DNA from: Equus caballus
Lineage: Eukaryota > Chordata > Mammalia > Perissodactyla > Equidae
Assembly (NCBI RefSeq): GCF_041296265.1
Contig: NC_091699.1
Span: forward strand, 79,863,601-79,927,600
Direction: 5' to 3'
DNA: 64,000 bases
In this document: positions 22,162-64,000 of the stretch, one piece after another
How positions within the stretch are numbered: position 1 is the stretch's first letter
Layout: each line of letters starts with the position of its first letter
Made by a program: the position numbers and the translations under genes
Notes under the pieces: generated by a model
Seen by the model: only the letters and a program-made list of their open reading frames with translations
Told to the model about the DNA's origin: nothing
The model's database searches: none

Positions 22162-23675
22162 ATTCCCCATTTGTAAAATAAAGTTCTAAAAACTAATTTC
22201 AGAAAGCCCCAAATGTCAAACATGTTTGATGTATTAGTTTTGAGATTCTTGGATGGTATTGTGATTCTTATGTTTAGAGTGATGTCAGGAAAGTATGGGG
22301 ATAATTTTTCTGGCCTTGAAACTTAATGTTGCTTTTGTAGGGCATTTACCATTTAAAAAAATTTAGTGTACTCATCTGTAAAATAACTTTTCTAGTTACT
22401 AGAGATGTTTTCGAATTTCAAACAAATGCAGTCTTTCTAAATCCCATTCCTTTGGAACCTCTGGTACACTAATTTGGTAAAGCTTTACTTATACTTTTAA
22501 AATTTTATAGTTTGGTAAAGTATAATGGCTAGAAATCATCATCTTCTAAAGACCTTTTTTCCACTCTTAACTTGGCACTGCACACTGCTGGTGTCTTATA
22601 TTGCACCAAATCTTATCTAAGTTATCTAATTTTTTTGTCTAGTTATCTTTCATTAAAAAATTATTCAATTATTTTACTAGAAAGAAATCTGGTAAACAGG
22701 TATCTTTTGCAACCTAGAGTGTTCTCTTGACTGCATACCATGAAAACTTGTATACGTAGGCAGCTGATTATGAGAAATTAATCACTGAATTGTACATTAC
22801 TAAATAAGCCCATAGTGCTTGACCAGATTTATAAACACTATTGTTTCTAAAGTGAAAGATGGAAACATACTCCCAAAACTGCCTTAGCACAAAGGCTCTA
22901 AATTATAGTAAAACAAACAATATATTCAACTTTAATCCCTTCCTCATTGTTAATGGGAAGTTAATTTATGGTACTCAAGTGTTTTATGTAGTGAAGAAAA
23001 TATGTCCTGTGAGTTTCTTCACATACAAATACTCTCTGAATACCTACAGACACATGGACCAACACAGAAAGGTAATAACCTTTTAAGAATATTTGAGGAA
23101 GCTTTGACTGCCACCCTTGGATTTTTTTTTCATATTTCTCTTTCTGTAAAGTATTAATGAAAATTATAACTACCACAATATGGATCCTACCAATTCAGAT
23201 TCATAATGGAGTTGTCTGAAAGCGACCTTTTTCAGTGTAAAGGGGTACATTAATGTGAACATAATATTCCTATTTGAGAACCTCAAATATACACAAATGT
23301 CTGTCAGCTATTTTTATCTTTTTAAGTAGGCATTCTACGTGAAAACATTTGAGTTGGTAGTGCAATAAGTAGCAAGATCAAGATATAGTTTTAAAAATTT
23401 TATTTAAACTTAAATCTTTTGAAATAGTCATCTGCCAAGTGTAGTTAATGAATTTTGAATATTACAATTTCCCACTTTTTGTATGTTTTTCCAAGTCCAA
23501 ATTTTGTAGGAACAAAGAATAAATGCATATTATTCTTTTGCTAGTTTTTCCTTTTTTCAGGATTCTCCTACAATATTCATCTCAGATTATTTTCTAAAGC
23601 ATTTAAACTTAATATTAAATATACCACTAAATAATCAAATTTTAAACTCTAATAGCTTAATTCTAAAATCAATGG
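22162..23675. other. Region between UBA5 and NPHP3 3' ends, no recognisable element
   Basis: AT-rich DNA between convergent genes. Several short open frames occur by chance; none resembles a known protein. No RNA gene seen. Confidence 0.45.
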
Positions 23676-25104
23676 TTTATTTGTGAATTCAGTTAATTAC
23701 TTTGGCCTTTCATAGCTGGCAAACCCAGAAAGATGTGTTATGGTCATATTTTATCTTCTTTTTTTGTTTTGAACTTCTCCCAAAAGGCAGAAAAAGGATA
23801 CTCATAAGATACTACCTAGTTTCTTTTACGTCACCACTATAGTGCCTCAGAGTTAGATCACTGTGTTTCAAACCTATATGCATACGGAATCACCTGGGAA
23901 TCTAGCTAAGCTGCAAATTCTGATTCGGTAGGTCGGGGGACTGGCTCAAGAGTCTGAATTTTTAATGAGCTCCCAGATAGTGCTGATGATCCTGGTTCAT
24001 GGGCCACCCTGTGCGTAATCAAGTCTTAGCATTAACCAAAATCCTGTAGAATCACCGAAGCTCAAACTGAGCAAACTACTCAGTGGATATTGACCACATT
24101 CAAGCTTTTTTTCCAACGTATTTCTTAATTATGTAAATATAACCCTCTTGTATAAACTGGAGTGGGAAAAAACTTGAAATTGCACTTTTAAAACAGTGAC
24201 GTATGGTTACTACATCTTTCACCTTTACAATTAATACTTGTCAGAATCTTGCAAGTATTAAAATCGAAGATTTTATTATATACAATACATAAATGGTACA
24301 AAACTATATCCAAAATGTGGCAATATTTATAAAATCTAAAAAATACTTAATTTTCAGTATAAAATAGCAGACTCCTTTGAGTGAGATAAATGAAGAGGCA
24401 GATTTAGGCTATTTGAGAGGAGAATGTCATGTCCATCTTTTGGGAAAGGTCAAACAAAGAATGCCAAAGAGCTTGATTTGTTACTGCATGAATGTCTTCA
24501 GATCATGCAGGTACATACTACACAGGAAAACATATAATGTAGAGAGCACAGAAAGCAGAGGGCTTGGCCCAATCTGTTTGAGGGAAAGGTAGAATAAAAA
24601 AATAGCAGTAAGAGATTTCTGTTATTCATTTTACAGAAGACAGGTCATACTTTTCATAAACATTATCCCTTTATTCCTTGAAACTTTTCTTTGAGGTAGA
24701 AAATTGGGCCAGACTGCTGAAAAGCAAGACAAGGAATGGTGAGGCTAAAGTAGCTTTTGAGAGATGAATCATGGAAATTCTTGAACTCTTTGTCTTAACT
24801 GCTCTGCCAGCTCTTGCTGACCAGAGACCAATCCACTCTTCATGATCAACTCTTCATGTCATGTTAGGATTCTAATATCTATATCCTTGGATTCCATACA
24901 ATAGTTAATTCTTTTAAACAACTAAAACCGACACAATCATGACTCAAACTTCAGTGTAGTCCAATACAATTTCATACAAATAGTTAAATGACACAAAGTA
25001 AAAATTTCTTAAAAATATTTCTTAATTTTTAAAGTCTAATGATCCAAATGTTTCTTAATTATTTTGCCCTAAGGTGCATTTGTAATGAATTATAATTGCT
25101 GCTA
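23676..25104 (-). other. NPHP3: NPHP3 3' UTR (inferred extent)
   Basis: This is the sequence downstream of the NPHP3 stop, read on the minus strand. Antisense poly(A) hexamers (TTTATT on the plus strand) occur at 24272-24277 and 23676-23681; the distal one would give a 3' UTR of roughly 1.4 kb. A MER5-type DNA-transposon remnant lies at 23855-24030 inside this interval. The limits are guesses from hexamers only. Confidence 0.3.
23855..24030 (+). mobile_element. MER5-type hAT remnant
   Basis: TTTCAAACCTATATGCATAC..GGAATCACCTGGGAATCTAG..AATTCTGATTCGGTAGGTCG..GCTCCCAGATAGTGCTGATG is a clear MER5A-like body. It lies within the presumed NPHP3 3' UTR. Confidence 0.65.
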
Positions 25105-61519
<36,415 letters not shown>

Positions 61520-61530
<11 letters not shown>

Positions 61531-62321
61531 CGCCCGCTCCACGAAGGCAATTGGGAAATCTGAGAAATGTATTGAGCGTCTGCTACGTGCCTCTGACTGT
61601 GTGTCTCCAAGTTTGCATGTAGTTGGAATGACCAGCAGGACAGTACCAGCCAAGAGCTTTAAGCTTTACAGCCTGAGACCACCAGAGACAATCCTTAGAC
61701 AAGGTGAGGTCTTTTCACTTTTTGCCGCAAGGGACGATGGAGGCCACACACCAGAGGAACTGTGGGGCATCTCACCAAATAATGGGAAAGATAGAGTGTT
61801 ACAGTATTTGGGGGAAGGGTGAGATTTTAGGTGATAAGAAAAATGAAAAGAGATGGGGGAGCTGTTTTAGACTTTAAAGTCAGGGAAAGGTGGAGTTGGC
61901 ATCTTCTCCCTTAGCCTATCTTGTGTTCTAGCCCTTCCGACTGCTAACTCGGGTTTCTAACCTCTCCAGGTTCAGACCCCTGGGAGAGGGGGCAGGAAAG
62001 GCTTTATTTGATTGACACTGCTGTGAGCTGGATGTTGGTGCTCTTTGGACTTGGCAAATGGCTAAAGCTCACCCTTTTTTCATAGCTGATTTTGTAAATT
62101 CTTCAGAGACCCCCTCCCCCTCATAGCTGGAAATTTCCTTGATTCCACCTGGTGCAGGTCTCATCCAGCTCATGCTCACTCCTCCCCCAGCTGTAAGGAA
62201 TCCAGTGAGACTGGAAGCATCCTCTCTGCTGATGTTTGTGCGTACCTCCAGGGTCCCCCTTGGACAAATCAAGATAATCCACTCTGGTTCATTGGCCTGT
62301 GTGTGTGTGTGGCGGAGGGGC
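61520..62321. other. NPHP3 upstream intergenic region
   Basis: Ordinary-composition DNA leaving the CpG island. A MIR-like scrap lies near 61565-61610 (TATTGAGCGTCTGCTACGTG). A (GT)n run lies at 62298-62311. No gene is recognised; in human an antisense non-coding transcript (NPHP3-AS1) starts near here, but I cannot identify its exons. Confidence 0.35.
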
Positions 62322-62339
62322 GGGGGGGGGGGGGGGGGG
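62322..62339. repeat. 18-G homopolymer
   Basis: Uninterrupted G run just after a (GT)n tract. A likely length-variable site. Confidence 0.95.
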
Positions 62340-64000
62340 CCTGCGTCTGACCACAGGTGTTACAGGTCAGGTTTCCTGGGAAGCAGACTCTGAGGTGGAG
62401 GTAACCATGCAAGAGGCTTATTAGGGAGTGTCCTTGGGATCAACACCTCTGGAAAGGAAGTAAAAGAAGCAAGACTGGGCAGTGGGAGAAGCTGCGCTTT
62501 GCTGCAGTCCTTAAGGGAGGCCTCAGCCAATCAACAGGGACTTCTGGAGCTGGGATGGCCCTGTAGAGTTATCCTAAATTGGGCTGGGAGGCTGGGACTT
62601 TATACCCACGTACCAGCCAGTAACCAACTCCCTTCAGCCAAAGCAGTCTCTGTGGGGACTGACAGTTGAGCGCTGTCTGCTGGCGTCACTGCCGGTGGCT
62701 AGAGGAACAAGTCTTTCAGGCGTCACGATATCTAACAATAAGAAACACAGTCTTTGCCCCAAAGAACTCTGGGAATGCAGGCCAATTCCAACTCCCTCCA
62801 TCACAGTAACCAGTCATCCTTTCTCTTACCCTTTAGATTTTCTTCAGGAGGGAGTTGTGTTCTTTAAACTCCAGGAGATACATATTAAGCTCTTCAGGTA
62901 GTCTCCTGAGATAAGGAGAAACATTCCCACCATCACAGTACCTCAAGAACTCTCTCCCTTTAAAGTCTTTCCTCATCTCTAACTCCCAATTCTTGTCCCC
63001 TCAATGTGGCTCAGTGGTTTAAGGATCATCCACTAGGTTTCTGACCACCTCCTCTGAAAAATTCTGCTAGTTTTGCACCTCCTTTGGAATGTGCCTCAGA
63101 TGAAGGTTATCACATCAGTGGTGTCAATCCAACAATCCTCCCCTACGTGTGCATAGTACTGTACTTAACTGTTTTCCTGAACTTGTTCTCCATTAATTGT
63201 CTACATTCTACCAGTCTTAGATTTTGGGTAGTTGTTATTATTATGCCGTTTGTTGAATAGATTCATCACCAGCAACCCTTATTGAGCTTCTGCTAAAAAC
63301 ATAATGTAGTGGAAATGACTAATGACCCAAAGAGATGTCACATGTGGCCCCATTTCTCAAAAAGCATAGGAGTTGTTACTGCGTTCCTTAACTTTTAAAT
63401 AGTTTTACAGGTGCCCCCAAATACAAATCCAGGTTTGCTGAGATCATGGAGACATCCCCCAAATAGTGATTACTGGCTATCTTTCTCATCAGGGGCAATA
63501 TGAATAAATTGTGTGCCTTCTGACCTTGGATAACTGTTGGTTAATGCCTCAGTGACCTACGTGAGTGAGTGAGCCGGGAGGTGATCGGATATAGAGTGCT
63601 ACCAGATACTTAGTATAATAGTGTGGTTGGTTTTCAACATATTTCTTAATCCTAAAACATCACAGAATTTAGTCTAATTTACAATCTCATAATTTGTTTC
63701 CCTTCTTTATGCTGAATTTAACTCACATACCTCAGTCTGCATTTTGAAGGGATAACTTTGAGTATGGAAGTATGGTGAGAATAAAGTCTCTGACAGGCAG
63801 CTTATGGCTGATTAAAGATGCCTACAAATTTTTTAACACTCCTTCCATTGAAAGCTGAGATTTGTGATGAGGACAGGCTTCATAATTTGTAGGACCCAGT
63901 GCAAAATGAAAATGGAGTGCCCTTTGTTCAAAAATTGTAAAGAATTTCAAGATGGCAACAGCAGAGGATTAAACCAAGCATGAGGCCCTTTTGAGTTCAG
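62340..64000. other. Intergenic region upstream of NPHP3
   Basis: No coding exon recognised. 62370-62560 (GGGAAGCAGACTCTGAGGTG..AGGCTTATTAGGGAGTGTCC) and 63880-64000 (ATAATTTGTAGGACCCAGTG..AAATGAAAATGGAGTG) look like old interspersed repeats, but I cannot assign families with confidence. Confidence 0.35.

Noticed and set aside
22162-23675. A separate gene between UBA5 and NPHP3
   Set aside because: Only short AT-rich chance frames (up to about 75 codons) with no splice-consistent or domain-like content.

Overview
The window is a piece of mammalian genome, very probably from a perissodactyl (horse or rhinoceros lineage). The best evidence is at least thirteen SINEs of the equine-repetitive-element (ERE) type, tRNA-derived units starting GGCCGGCCC/GGGCCAGCCC, many with clear target-site duplications. 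Ancient MIR, L2, L1 and MER5-type repeats fill much of the rest. There is no bacterial, viral or plasmid gene organisation.

Three host genes account for all the coding sequence I can support. On the minus strand, 8548-8702 is the first coding exon of ACAD11; the rest of that gene lies to the left of the window, so 1-8547 is read as its first intron. On the plus strand, UBA5, the E1 enzyme for UFM1, runs from an ATG at 9475 to a stop at 20675 in 12 coding exons and gives a 404-residue protein. On the minus strand, NPHP3 (nephrocystin-3) runs from an ATG at 61073 to a stop at 25105 in 27 coding exons and gives a 1330-residue protein. I placed every exon from GT/AG boundaries and reading phase; both reading frames close exactly and both lengths equal the human proteins as I remember them. 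The order ACAD11(-) UBA5(+) NPHP3(-) is the known mammalian arrangement.

Layout: 1-8547 is ACAD11 intron 1, with an ERE SINE, a broken old class I retroviral env/LTR fossil whose LTR-derived part forms a large inverted repeat, an L2, an antisense L1 and MIRs. 8560-9650 is a CpG-rich bidirectional promoter shared by ACAD11 and UBA5. 9475-20675 is UBA5, with repeat-bearing introns. 20676-25104 lies between the convergent UBA5 and NPHP3 3' ends. 25105-61073 is NPHP3, whose introns carry nine ERE SINEs and a 5'-inverted L1. 60560-61530 is the NPHP3 CpG island, with a G-rich 22-bp minisatellite just upstream of the start codon. 61520-64000 is upstream intergenic DNA.

The genes do not form a pathway. 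UBA5 starts ufmylation, NPHP3 works at the base of the primary cilium, and ACAD11 takes part in fatty-acid oxidation. What joins them is shared regulatory geography: one bidirectional promoter, and UBA5 lying in antisense between NPHP3 and ACAD11, two genes joined by a known read-through transcript in humans. I found no undescribed system. The items most worth a second look are local structures: the NPHP3 promoter minisatellite, the inverted LTR fossil, the twin-primed L1 and a perfect 40-bp duplication beside ACAD11 exon 1.
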